Shown in pieces: positions 33,874 through 44,819 of a DNA stretch of 64,000 nt (position 1 is the stretch's first letter; each line of letters starts with the position of its first letter). Source of the DNA: Calliopum simillimum. Lineage: Eukaryota > Arthropoda > Insecta > Diptera > Lauxaniidae. The notes under the pieces are model-generated. The model saw only the letters and a list, made by a program, of their open reading frames with translations, was not told the origin of the DNA and ran no database searches. Made by a program: the position numbers and the translations under genes. The DNA lies in the NCBI GenBank assembly GCA_951812925.1, contig OX638372.1, positions 85,581,058 through 85,645,057 on the forward strand. Reading direction: 5' to 3'.

Positions 33874-34030
33874 AGAGAAGATGGGAAATTATAAAAAAAC
33901 CACGACGACAACAATCACTAATGATGGTGGAAAAAAACAAAAGCCTACTAAAAGGGGGAAGAAACCCCGCAATGAGAAATACCACAAAACACTTGTATTT
34001 GTTCCATGTGTCTGTGGTCGCATAAATTTA
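33874..34030 (+). CDS. Possible initial coding exon (unrecognised)
   Basis: After an acceptor-like TTTTTTTCAG, an ATG at 33881 opens 50 codons of less AT-biased sequence (MGNYKKTTTTTITNDGGKKQ, then a basic KRGKKPRNEKYHK stretch and FVPCVCGRINL) up to a consensus donor GTAAGT at 34031. A long-hairpin transposon begins at 34037, right after this donor. The phase does not join directly to the exon at 36662, so linkage to that gene is not supported without another exon. No known domain. Confidence 0.3.
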
Positions 34031-34036
34031 GTAAGT

Positions 34037-35444
34037 GGCTGTGATCATCTCACTTTTTTCGAAAATTGCAGTTGGGTTCTCTGATTTTTATAAAAATTCA
34101 CAGAGATGTTCTAAGTGCTTAGCAGGGAGACCTCTCGTTATTAGTTTTGCGAAAAAAATTTTCAAATTTTCAGAGTGTCCAAGTGGTGTTTTTGCGAAAA
34201 ATCGATGCAATTTTTTTTTCTAAGTCCCGCCATTTTGTCAAAAATAAATTTTTTGAATTTTTGTTTTCGGATTCTTGTAGCATTTTAAACGTTAATTTAT
34301 TTTCCATTTTAAATTTGGAAAATTTTGAAAATTTACAAAATGGCGGGCATTTTTTGAAAAATCTTAAAAGTTGATTATCTCAAAATAATATTCTTTTTAT
34401 TTTTTTAATTTTTTTTTACGAAAAGGTGAATGAAATACAAACATTTTGTAGAAGACTCTTTTTGCGCTAAATTGCTGTGAGAGCCACAGGAACTTTTTTT
34501 CTAAAAAGTCACGTGACAATTTTTTTAACTTTGTTTTGTGCTTTCATTTACACCCACTAGGTGGCCAAAAAAAAAATTTCAAAGTGCAAGGATATAACTT
34601 CCATTACTTAGAAAATAGAAGCTATACCAAAAAAAAACCAAAATTTTTTTTTTTTTAAAAGTTTTTTTAATGAAATCTTTTGAAAGGTTATGATGAACAT
34701 TCGTTTTTCAAAACACTTAAGTAAAAAAAAAAATAAAAAAAATTTTTTTTGGAAAATTGATTTTAAGATTTTTCAAAACATGGCAGTCATTTCGTCAATA
34801 CTTATTTTTATGATTCATATAGGAAATATTGGTCTTTTTGGTATAGCTTCTATTTTCTAAGTAATGGAAGTTATATCCTTGTACTTTGAAATTTTTTATT
34901 TTGGCCACCTAGTGGGTGTAAATGAAAGCACAAAACAAAGTTAAAAAAATTGTCACTTGACTTTTTAGAAAAAAAGTTCCTGTGGCTCTCGCAGCAATTT
35001 AGCGCTAAACAAGTCTTCTACAAAATGTTTGTATTTCATTCACCTTTTCGTAAAAAAAAAAAATAAAAAGAATATTATTTTGAGATAGTCAACTTTTAAG
35101 ATTTTTCAAAAAATGCCCGCCATTTTGTAAATTTTCAAAATTTTCCAAATTCAAAAATGGAAAATAAATAAACGTTTAAAATGCTACAAGAATCCGAAAA
35201 CAAAAATTCAAAAAATTTATTTTTGACAAAATGGCGGGACTTAGAAAAAAAAATTGCATCGATTTTTCGCAAAAACACCACTTGGACACTCTGAAGTTCC
35301 ATGCCCATAACTTGGAAAAAATTTTTTTTCGAAAAACTAATAATGAGAGGTCTCCATGCTAAGCACTTAGAACATCTCTGTGAATTTTTATAAAAATCAG
35401 TGAACCCAACTGCAAATTTCGAAAAAAGTGAGATGATCACAGCC
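34037..35444. mobile_element. Long-hairpin foldback, arms about 700 bp, AAGT target duplication
   Basis: 1408 bp, palindromic almost throughout. Ends are GGCTGTGATCATCTCAC and its complement; matched inner blocks include GAGAGCCACAGGAAC and CACCCACTAGGTGGCCA. The centre is near 34740. Perfect 4-bp AAGT duplication at 34033-34036 and 35445-35448. No ORF of its own. Size, structure and duplication length resemble the 12443-13829 element, although the terminal sequences differ. Confidence 0.88.
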
Positions 35445-35448
35445 AAGT

Positions 35449-36300
35449 ATTATAGTTTGTATTTTTTCAACGTAATCGCCATTCATTTTGAGACATTTTT
35501 GAAGTCGATAAATCCATCTTGAAAAACCGTTTTCAAAATCAGCTGGACGAATTTCTTCGATGTCTGAAACTTAATAAAATCGGTCGTTTTTTCAGCAGTG
35601 TGCTGGATCGTGATGTAGAAAGTAGCGGCGTAGCTCCTTTTGTTGGCGTTTTCCCAATAAATTTTGGAAAACTTTTGGTAAACAGTATACCTCTTAGCAG
35701 TAAACGTCTGACCATTTTCCAAAGGAATAGCAGCTACAACTTTCTCTCTGTTGAAGTAAACTGACATCATTACTTTTGTTGGATTGTTGTTTGGTTTCAG
35801 GGTCGTACTTGTAAAACCATGCTTCATCGCCTGTTACTAAATATTTTGTTGAAAGGGTTAGACTCTTAGACTTTCCGATATTGAATTTTTCAAGAAAATA
35901 CTTCGCAAAATGCACACGTGCCTCTTTTTGAAGAGCATTCAAGCCCAGTTTCTCAGCAATGATTTCCTGGGTCAATCTTGGATCTTTCTCAATAATAGAC
36001 TTCACCAGCACTACACTTGCATAATCAGTCGAAGATTTTGGGCGGCCTTCTCGAGGTTCATCCTCCACAGAAAAATTACATGTCTGGAATCTTCGGAACC
36101 ACTTCGAAATAGTGACGAGGAATGGCGCATTAACTTCAAATGCTATTTGGCATTCACTAAATATTTCCACAGGCTTGAGCTTACGTCGAAACCCAAAAAG
36201 AATAGCAAACCGAATCTCTAGCTGCGTTGGCACTGGAATATCTGATGACATTGCTTCATGAATTTTGCGTTTTCTTCTTTCCATTTTGATCGATCTTTCT
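35449..36300 (-). pseudogene. Divergent mariner transposase pseudogene, internally deleted
   Basis: The minus strand opens at 36284 (MERRKRKIHEAMSSD) with the mariner N-terminal pattern EIRFAILFGFRRKLKP, ISKWFRRFQTCNFSVEDEPR and LVTGDEAWFYKYDPETKQQS, so the first catalytic Asp is present. After frameshifts comes the second-Asp region (HHDPA..HTAEKTTDF in shifted frames). The segment with the third catalytic Asp is missing, and the sequence jumps to a C-terminus-like RLQKCLKMNGDYVEK in another frame. Inactive. Terminal repeats not identified. Confidence 0.85.
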
Positions 36301-36661
36301 TAAAATTAAAATGATATATCGTAAGACTATAACAAATAGTACGCAATTTTTTGATTTACTAAAAATGTATAACATGACACCTACTAAGCGAACTTTTTTT
36401 AGGCCCTCCCTAGATGTTTTCCCCTCTAGTACGTTTAGATATTCTTCGTTTTGACTATGAAGCCTTCAGGTGACTTTTGGGGAATCCTCGTGTATAGCAT
36501 AAAAACATTCCTATACCTTAGATACAGTCATCCCCAAATTTTCAGCTCAATTGGCCGAGTTGTTTCTGAGTGATAATGCTTTAGATAGACAGATAGACAG
36601 ACAGAGCACAGTCATTTTTGTATATATCGATAATTACATAATTTTTTAATAATAATTTCAG
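36301..36661. repeat. Intergenic sequence with a short dispersed repeat
   Basis: 36529-36585 (AATTGGCCGAGT.GTTTCTGAGTGATAATGC) recurs at 51158-51190. A short AGATAGACAGATAGACAG tract follows. The region ends in an acceptor-like AATAATTTCAG at 36661. Confidence 0.5.
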
Positions 36662-36781
36662 ATTTCACTGAGCGGCAGATCGCCCCAGCATTAAACGAGG
36701 TTCATGGGGACAGACGTAGTTTTCGAGAAGAACACCACATGGACCACGAGTGCTCAGAGTGCGTAGCCACTTTAAATATGG
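36662..36781 (+). CDS. Candidate internal coding exon (unrecognised gene)
   Basis: It lies between a TTTCAG acceptor and a G|GTAAGT donor, open in the frame that reads FTERQIAPALNEVHGDRRSF then MDHECSECVATLNM. Base composition is clearly less AT-rich than the flanks. It could start at ATG 36739 or continue from an upstream exon; the acceptor leaves two bases of a split codon. It joins the next exon without frame change. No domain recognised; two Cys pairs (CSEC) might bind metal but are not a complete motif. This and the next exon are the best candidate for a real gene in the window. Confidence 0.5.
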
Positions 36782-36844
36782 GTAAGTTAATTGTTAACTG
36801 TTTCCTAATTGTTCATTGTTTCCTAAATTTAGTTTATTTTGCAG

Positions 36845-37023
36845 CGAAAGAATTCGTGAAAATGGTGACATCAAAGCCTTCCATAGAAGCAGCTAAAGCA
36901 GTGGTAGAAGTTGCCGTGGCCAAGGCAAACGAAGCCACAGAAGCTGCTTTGGCTGCAACCAAAGCACTTGAATCGTTGGAAGCTCATGCACAACAAATGG
37001 AGACAGGCCAACCAACGCAATAG
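36845..37023 (+). CDS. Candidate terminal coding exon (alanine-rich helix)
   Basis: After a 63-bp intron (36782-36844, GTAAGT...TTTTGCAG, a typical fly intron length) the frame continues AKEFVKMVTSKPSIEAAKAV, then an Ala/Glu-rich amphipathic helix (ANEATEAALAATKALESLEA) and HAQQMETGQPTQ before TAG. The intron length is a multiple of three and has no stop, so read-through is also possible. I do not recognise the protein. It may be a host gene 3' end or a transposon-encoded accessory protein. Confidence 0.5.
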
Positions 37024-37063
37024 GTTAGTTTAAATGTATCGCGAAAAGCAATTAGTTAGTGCA

Positions 37064-37194
37064 AACTCACACGAAGGGCACGGGCACGTAGGCAAGTCAA
37101 ATTTGTAGGCAAACGGAGGGAAGTGAAAGCACCTCTACCCTTCACTTGCCTAGAAATTTGACGTGCCTACGTGCCCGTGCCCTTCGTGTGAGTT
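37064..37194. repeat. Near-perfect hairpin 40 bp after the stop codon
   Basis: ACTCACACGAAGGGCACGGG on the left is complementary to the right arm. About 31 bp pair without mismatch, then roughly 30 bp with few mismatches, around a short loop. GC-rich compared with the surroundings. It may be a small MITE or a transcribed hairpin in the 3' untranslated region of the candidate gene. Confidence 0.75.
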
Positions 37195-37323
37195 CGAACT
37201 TAGCATCACTGATGAAATCCCATAACATCAAATTCTATTTTCTTTCTATGCAGGTTAATTGGTTGATTTGCAGATATCACAGTTTGCAGATTCAAATACG
37301 TTAATACATTATTAATATGTATA

Positions 37324-39082
37324 TGGGCACGGCCACGTAAGACGAAGCTATACAACTTTTTTTTTTTCTTTAAATCTCCCACTCATTTGCCCATATTTCA
37401 TAAGTTTACATCTAATGCTGTCCAAAAATACTATTTTCAAGTATATAAGTTGATTTAAGGGGTGCTTTTTTCATAAAAACTTACTCTTGCTTGTGAAAAG
37501 AAAAAAAAATGCCAAAAAAACAAGTCCCGAAAAGAAGGTAAAAATTTGCTTTATTTTTATTGTATCAATGCAATTTTGATATCCGCAGAAAGAAAATATT
37601 TGAAATTAAGGATTAACATTGATATTTTGAAGGAAAACCAGTTGCTTATGCATATTTGTTGGCGATGTATTCTACCGCAATAAAAAACGTGACGTTCCCA
37701 ACGAAATATTTTAAGAAGTTTCTTGTAGCGGAAGTTAGTGGGTAAAATATTAAAATGCAATCACCTTTTTCGAGTATTTTCAGTCTAATTTCTGAATCCA
37801 TTTTAAAATTACTTAAATAAAGTGTCTACCATGGTGAAAATAGCCACTAAATATGTGTAACGTTCCCAACATTTTTTAATCAAAAATCATAAGTTATATT
37901 TTTGCACTAAAATTTCTTCTGAATCCACGCTGTGTTGAAAGGGATAGAAATTCGTTACAATAATTTTAATCAATTAATAAGAACTGTTGGATTGAAGATG
38001 AAGTTATGGACATAAATCACGTTAATTGCTATTTTGAGATCTATCCAAGTGCATAGGATATTACAAATATTTCGTTCTTTACAGGCTTTTTGAAGCTTCC
38101 GAAACAACCTAGTAATATTCTTGTTACATGTACCAAATTTCATGCATCTAGCTTAATCCGTTCGGCCACATGTCAGGGCTCAACATAAAAATCTGAAAAA
38201 AACAGAAAAAAATTTATTTTCGATTTCATTTTTTTTGTTGAACCCAGACTGGTGGCCAAAAGAATTTAGCTAGATGCATGAAATTTGGTACAGATAACGA
38301 CAATATTACTAAGCTGCCTGAGACTAAAATTGGACGTGATCGGTTAATCTCCACGCCTACTTCCCATACAACGTTTTAACTAGCATATATGGGAGGTAGG
38401 CGTGGACATTAACCGATCACGCTCAATTTTAATCCTGTTCAGAAAATGGCTCTCAGTATTATCTGTACCAAGTTTCATGTAGATAGCTTTATCCTTTTGG
38501 GAGAAATCGTAATTTCAAAAAAAATATGTATCTAGGTCTTGGCACAAAAAATTTGTAATGTAGTGTAAATGGAAACCTTCCAAGGAATGAAATATTCACA
38601 TATTTTCATCTTTATGGATGTTTGGACTGTTTGGCTGTATTTGCCTACGCTTTATTTATAGAAATTCGTATGCGTAACGTTCCCAACGCTTTTGCGTGAC
38701 GAAACCAACGTTGCTTTAATGTCTGTAAGTCCACCAATAACATTTTTTTCACCAAAATTACCATTCCAATCTTAGCTTTGATCCTTTATCTTGATATTAT
38801 AAAAGATGTTCGGAAAAATACATTACTAGATTCGCAGACTTTTTAGAAAATGTGCACTGACCTCAAAAATTGTTGAAAAAAAAAATAACGTTCCCAACGG
38901 CACTTAAACTCTTATAACTTCTAAGCCATGAGCGATAGACAAAAACTTTGTTCCTACAAAGTATTGGCCTTAGGGAGCTTTATTACATGCATTTAAGATA
39001 TCATGATGTTTGATTATTTTTCAAAGAGATATGGGCAAAAATGTGCGTGCGAACGTAACGTTCCCAACGGTGGCCGTGCCCA
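37324..39082. mobile_element. TIR element TGGGCACGGCCAC with repeated AACGTTCCCAAC
   Basis: TGGGCACGGCCAC at the left and GTGGCCGTGCCCA at the right, flanked by TATA on both sides (a TA or TATA duplication). No transposase. It carries five copies of (A/G)ACGTTCCCAAC (37691, 37859, 38676, 38887, 39057), the last abutting the right TIR. It also holds internal palindromes: 38127-38290 (ACCAAATTTCATGCATCTAG facing its complement) and 38335-38430 (ATCGGTTAAT..CCACGCCTAC facing its complement). A diverged right-half copy lies at 55558-55893. Confidence 0.75.
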
Positions 39083-39189
39083 TATATTATATTTGTAATA
39101 ATTACAAAATAAATCTTCTCTTCTTATACGAGCTAAAATTTTATGTTTGTTTGTTTTTTTGTACTCAATATTTTTTTCTCGAAAACGGC

Positions 39190-40290
39190 TGCAGCGATTT
39201 CAATGAAACTTGGAATAGTGTTAGATATTAGCATACAATGAAGAATGAGCTAGGTTTGAACTTTGTAAATGCTCACCAGGGGGCGTGGCACTGCTCTAGA
39301 TTTTAAATTTGATTCAGTCATAACTCGCAAACCATACAAGATATTTGGATAAAATTTGGTGTGTAGGTACCGCTTATCAATGCCTTGTAATAAACGAAAA
39401 GTGGGCGGGATCGAAGAAGTGCCACGTCCACTTTTTAGCCCTTGAAAATTTTGATTCAATATTACTGAAAAACGACCAAAACAATTTTGATGAAAATTTA
39501 GGAGGTTTTACCTCTGCAAACAAGGATTAATATGTAATATGCCGTTATATTAAAAAAAATCGTTGAAGGGCGTGGCACCGCCCACAAAAATATACTACGG
39601 TATAGAAAGAAAACTAATTAAGCAATCATTCTAAAATTTACTGTGGGGAGCCTACTTGCTACAAGGCATCTCTGGTATGAAAGTGGGCAGAATATCGCAG
39701 TTGCGAGTGGAACCTCCCATACAAGCAAAATACGTTAAATGCTATTCCTCTCAAATTTTACAAGGTATTTCAATGAAATTTGGTAAGTAGGTACTGCTTA
39801 TCAATGCCTTGCAATAGACGAAAAGTGGGTGGTATCGAATAAGTGCCACGCCCCCTTTCTAACCATTGAAAACATTGATTCAATATTACTCGAAAACGAC
39901 TCCGACAATTTTAATGAAAATTTAAATGATTGTACTCATAAAATCAAGTATAAATATGTGATATGCCGTTATATTGGAAAACCTCGTTGAAGGGCGTGGC
40001 ACCGCCCACAAAAATATAATACGCTATAAAAAGAAAACTACTAAAGCAATCTCTCTGAATTTAACTGTAGGGAATCTACTTGCTATCAGGCACCTACGAT
40101 CTTAAAGTGGGCAAAATATCGTTGGTGCACGTGGATCCTCCCATTCAAGTTAAATACATTAAACAATGCAAACGGTACAACATAGTTTGATAAAATTTGG
40201 TATGAGGGTCTGGATCATGAGCATCTAAAACGTAACGAAAAGTGGGTGTTTTGCAATAATTGCCACACCCTTTTTTTGCCAAAACAAAAA
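39190..40290. repeat. Diverged tandem repeat, about 420-bp period, 2.5 copies
   Basis: The block AAATTTGGT.TG.AGGTACYGC followed by GAAAAGTGGG, TGCCACGYCC and AAGGGCGTGGCACCGCCCAC begins near 39358, 39782 and 40199 (spacing 424 and 417). Units are clearly diverged. No coding content. Confidence 0.7.
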
Positions 40291-40900
40291 TGTTGGTTAA
40301 CTCAGGCGCAAAAAAAAAAATGGAATGAAATTTTTATGTCTTATGTACTTTTCGACGCTGAATCCGTCTTCATCAGCAGAACTGTCATTATAACTGCAGG
40401 ATTTGAAATATCCTTGCTTGAAGTTGAAGAAAACGCTGTGTTCAGTCTTCAGCGTAGCTACAAAAAAAGGTGAAACTCTATTTTATTAATGGCATCGAAT
40501 AGCAACACTCTTCTTTATCAAAATATCTTTTCGGATTTTTCCAAGAAGTCTCTTACTTTCCGAGTGATACAAAAGACGAAAAATTTTGCGTACGTGGCAT
40601 ATCCCATTTATTTATTTTAGGGCATTCTATTTCACCAAAAGAAAATGTTGAGTTTTTGATATTTTTCTATACGATTCGATGCTTTGCAGATTTTTCTTCC
40701 TACTATTCTAATCGGTTTATTTATCATTTTGAAGGCATGCAAATAAGATGCGAAAAATTACAAATTTCATCACAACAAAATAGCTAAGGATAAAAATATT
40801 GACTAAAATAATAAGATCCGATTATTGACCGAGCAGGAATCGGTCTCCAGGTACTAAGCAATTAAAAAAAATAAAAAGAAAAAAAGGAAGAAAAATAAAA
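40291..40900. other. Anonymous sequence with one short dispersed repeat
   Basis: 40828-40856 (ACCGAGCAGGAATCGGTCTC) recurs at 49957-49985 (ACCGAGCAGGGATCGGTCTC). Nothing else recognised. Confidence 0.4.
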
Positions 40901-40917
40901 GGTAAAAATCAACCTGT

Positions 40918-41480
40918 GGTAGGATTCGAACCTGGGTAAATCCGTTTCGAATCCGTAAATACTTCAAATACGAACTCAAAACGGATTTGCTTTAATAAGT
41001 TTTAATGTTGATAAAAAAAATATTTTTGATTTGTTTTTTTTTTATCTTTTTATTTTATTGCGTATGATTTTTTGTAAACTTTTCAAACTATGTTTAAAGA
41101 AACGTTTTTGATTCCAAATTTGAGTACGTAATATTTTTTATTAAAAAAAGGGAAGTGTTCTTTACACAAGAATACTTATAAAAAAACAACAGAAATTTGT
41201 TTAATATACAAACTTTAAATCTCAACTTCAGATAAGTCTACTTCATATCGGTCAATAGCCTAGTTTTTTAACGTAAAGAGTTTGAAAAGTAATACCCCGG
41301 AAGCCTGGGTTCGCCTTCCGGACGGGTAGTATTTTTTTTTTGTTTTTGTTTTTTTTTTAATTAAAAATAAGCGCTTCAACATTTTTCTTTTTTTATAAGC
41401 AGCATTAACATTATTAAAAGCGAATCCGTTTTGAATTCGTTTTTGATGTATGTTACGGGTTCGAACGGATCCATCAAAGT
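40918..41480. repeat. Foldback element with AAATCCGTTTTGA arms
   Basis: The left arm (40918-41011) contains CAAAACGGATTTGCTTTAAT. The right arm (about 41402-41480) contains its inverse, AAAGCGAATCCGTTTTGAATT. Both arms hold GGTTCGAA-type strings that imitate a tRNA B box, and CCGGAAG..CTTCCGG at 41297 forms a small hairpin. No tRNA fold is possible. Confidence 0.6.
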
Positions 41481-41941
41481 AGAAAAAATGATTCGCTTTT
41501 TTTTTGTGAGTTTCTCCCGAATTCGTAACGGGTTATAGGGTTAAAACTGATTTTCTGTCTTGTTTTAGAAAAAAAAATTTATTGGGTCACTCTCGCGTTT
41601 TAGATAAAACTTTTTATAGGTATGTATGTATGTATTTGGTTTATAGAGTTCAAAATGATTTCGCAAAGTTCTGTAGTAGAATTCCCAAAATTTTAACGTG
41701 CGATAATCGGTAAAGCAAACAAACAACGTTTGTAGCTTGCGATAACGAAAGTGGTATTCCCAAAATCACAGTTAACAACAAAATTCACACAATTTAGTGT
41801 TGGAAAATTTTTGGAAATGTTAACGAAAATTGTTGTCAAACTACATCGACAAATGACAACACAACCATTTGACAAATAAATTCTAGGTAAAAATAAATAA
41901 AAATACAAAATTTCAAAGAAAAATCAAATAAATAATACAAA

Positions 41942-42199
41942 ATGCAGAACGACGATATTGTTTGGAGTATCGTCAACAAAACGTTTTGTTCGTGAAAAAC
42001 AGATACACGACATGAGTGCAACTTAGTTGGTCAATATGATACTGTGCGCGAGGCAAAAGGCATCATATATCTATTCCTGAAAACTGCAGAATGCTCACAT
42101 ATGCCAAGAAAATTGTGGGAGCGTGTTATATTGCCAGGCAATTTTGACAAAGCCATGTGTTCTCCTTTAACTTCTAGAAGGAGCATAGGGCCAATATGA
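41942..42199 (+). pseudogene. MAK16: MAK16-like ribosome-biogenesis gene fragment, degenerate
   Basis: Translation from the ATG at 41942 gives MQNDDIVWSIVNKTFCS, then an in-frame TGA, then KTDTRHECNLVG, TVREAKGIIYLFLKTAE and HMPRKLWERVILPGNFDKAM. The order and spacing match the N-terminal ~110 residues of MAK16, a conserved nucleolar protein needed for 60S ribosomal subunit maturation. Relative to the family, a piece after FCS and the Cys-containing LCNRxxCPLANSQ block are missing. The frame stays the same on both sides of the stop, so the losses are mostly multiples of three. Similarity ends near 42154. This is a recognition from memory of the family, not a search. It is a partial, non-functional copy. 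Confidence 0.75.
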
Positions 42200-43296
42200 A
42201 ACGTGTTTATATGTCGCAATCCCTTGCGATGACTTTGTCATTTGATTTTTGCTTAAGAAAAAACTGTCCTTTTCAAATAATATTTTAAATTAATTTATTT
42301 TATTTTTGACAACGTCAATTGTGACATAAACATCGCTTAAGCAGCCCTACCTATTTTGAGAGTGGATTGACTGGTGCTTAATAGGGGGTTCGTCAGTTAA
42401 ATATGGCAGCTGACCGTCACTCAAACCATTTTGTGGTTGACTGATGACATATGAAAAAAATGGCCACACACGCAAACAAGATCAAATTTGAGCAAAACCA
42501 ACAAATTGGATCGATAGTCTGTACCCCCTTTAAGCGGCCCTTAAATTCAAATGATTGCGAAAATTAAATTCACAGCTAAATTTCACTCAACAGATAAACT
42601 ACGTTTAAGCTCACACTGTGAAATTGACCAAATCCGATCGTTTGAAATCGTTCAGCACCAAAGATATCATCTCAGATAATCGCAGTGAAAAATCTGTTGA
42701 ACTGAAGCGAGGAACGTATGTACATTGAAGAGAAGCTTGAAGTGCATTACATGATGCTGTGGAAACTTTTTTTTTATTGAAAATTCGGGTTAAGCTCTTA
42801 ATAGCTTTCTGATTTAGAAATAAATGTTAAGTCATTAAAAGATCTCACAAACTTCTTTGTCCTGTGGTGTACGTGTAGTTTCTTTATGCTTTCCGTCTAC
42901 TACTTTTTATAGGCCATTTTAAGAGCAGTCAGACAGTGCTGTTTTGAGCAAAAAAAAAAAAGATTACGTGGAGATCCCAAAAATGTAACGGTTCTCACTT
43001 ATTAACTTGATGGTATTCAATATAGCCAAAAAAGTCTTCTCTTCAAGCAACCTGCCGTAATGGCATAGTAATGTGCATCACGTAGGATGGCCCACTATTA
43101 TGATAGTTATAAACCTGAGTCTGCACGGGCCACTGTAAAAAGTTATATTGCAAATCTATTACGTAAAACTAGCAATATTTACTTGGACAGATGATGTGTT
43201 TATACGATGTCGGGAAAAAAATTTACCCTTAAGTATTGCTAAATGGTTTATTTGAACAAAGCCTAAAATAAAAGATGTCTAGTTTGCCTAACGGGC
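42200..43296. other. Anonymous sequence
   Basis: No coding signal or repeat recognised, although the base composition is somewhat less AT-rich than average. Confidence 0.4.
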
Positions 43297-43304
43297 CTTA
43301 TGAA

Positions 43305-44706
43305 TACGGTGACCAACCGTCCTGTATTTCCGGGGACAGTTCTGTATTTTGGCTACGTGTCCCCGGAATTTATTTGAGGAATACGGGACATACAAATGTT
43401 CTGTATTTTATTTTGTGTCCCCTATTTGTCCTGTATTTCACAGTTCATTTTAACATTTTATTAATAAATATTATATACCAATAAAATCCGTAATTGTTTA
43501 GCTAATTCATCACATATATAGTTGCATATTTTTATCAAAGCTTAAAAACCTCTTGAGAATTTGCAAAGTTAAACTGTGATTATGTAGTTACACAACAGAC
43601 AAAATCATTTCAAAAACGGCTTTTTGGCAATTAGCAAATGAAATGTCAAAATCATCTGTATAACCTCTATTTTATTTTTATGTTTTTTGTAAAAATTGTT
43701 GAGTTGAGCTTGTGTTTGCCAGGACCAAATACTTCCACATAAAGAATTTCTCCATTATGAATATAACGTAGACACAGCTTCGAGCAGCACGATGATCATG
43801 ATTTGCTCTGGAAATATTAATTTTATTACATTTTATTCAATTCATATATAATTTATATGGGAAAAAGATCTTCCGGGGGAGGAAGGGTTGAACCTCCAAA
43901 ACCCTCTACGTGTGCACAATCCTGGCTCACAGTAAAGACACTTAAACCTTTTTTATAACAAAATGTAATTTTCATTTAAATTGTCTCGAGCTCAAAGAAT
44001 ATTTGAGGTCACACGGAGAAATTTTGAAAACAATTTCTTTTGTCAAAAAATGCTAAGAGCCGTTTTCACAATATCTACTTAAAATTCAACTTTCAGATTG
44101 ATATATATTTGATATAAAATATTTATAATATCAAAGTGCCAGTTAGGGTTAAAGCCAATTTAAATGTAATACATGTAAAAAAAGAATGAGTTGTGGTTTT
44201 TTGATTTATGCTTGTAAAATACGTTTACATAATGACAATTTTCCTTTAAGAATTATTGTAACACTAAATATTAAATTTCTAAAAGGTTTTATGTCAGATT
44301 TTTCATATTTTTTTGGAGACTTAAAAAATTTAATTTCTCTAAATCCCATGTATTTTTGTTTTTTCTAAAACAGTTTTCTAAATTTGTCTATAAAAAATGC
44401 ATTATTTTATTGTTCAAAGGTATTAATGTTTTATTAAAGGGCAATAATTAAAGTTTAAATTTTTAAATTTACGAAGAAAATTGTACCATTAAGATCCTCG
44501 CCATAGGTATACTTTTGCACTTTGAAGGAGATTACATTTAGAGGTGAAAATCTTTTGTTTTTGCTCATCAGTCATAGATTGCCCCAATATTTATCTGTCC
44601 CCAATTTGTCCCCGATTTTCCCCTGATTGTCCCCGATTGTCCCGGTTTTTTTTCTCATAAATATCATTTTGTCCCCGATTTTGCTCACACAGACATGGTC
44701 ACCGTA
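43305..44706. mobile_element. Complete non-autonomous element, 8-bp target duplication CTTATGAA
   Basis: TACGGTGACCA at the left and TGGTCACCGTA at the right, flanked by a perfect CTTATGAA duplication (43297-43304 and 44707-44714). An 8-bp duplication indicates the hAT or P superfamily. Subterminal regions carry short repeats: GTCCTGTATTT and CCGGGGACA at the left, TGTCCCCGATT several times at the right. The interior is AT-rich with no transposase. Another end of this family lies at 10776-10890. The perfect duplication suggests a fairly recent insertion. Confidence 0.88.
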
Positions 44707-44819
44707 CTTATGAAGCATATCGCAAAAACCAGATTACCACAGAAGTGTGTTATACAATACTAATAAAACCCGTTTTCACATAATAATCGGTTTCTCAACA
44801 ATAATTATTGTATTATAAT

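Noticed and set aside
35483..35827. Separate small gene on the minus strand next to the mariner
   Set aside because: It is the frameshifted C-terminal half of the same mariner pseudogene (HTAEKTTDF and RLQKCLKMNG regions).
33874..37023. Single gene joining 33874-34030 to 36662-37023
   Set aside because: The exon phases do not match (phase 0 donor to an acceptor needing one extra base), and direct joining leads to a stop within about 11 codons.
37557..37760. Minus-strand 67-codon ORF in the 37-39 kb element as its transposase
   Set aside because: Short, without a catalytic motif, and lying across one of the AACGTTCCCAAC repeats.
40918..41330. tRNA gene or pseudogene around GGTTCGAATCC and GCCTGGGTTCGC
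   Set aside because: The T-arm stem pairs at only three of five positions, and no A box, anticodon arm or acceptor stem can be drawn. The strings lie in the arms of a foldback.
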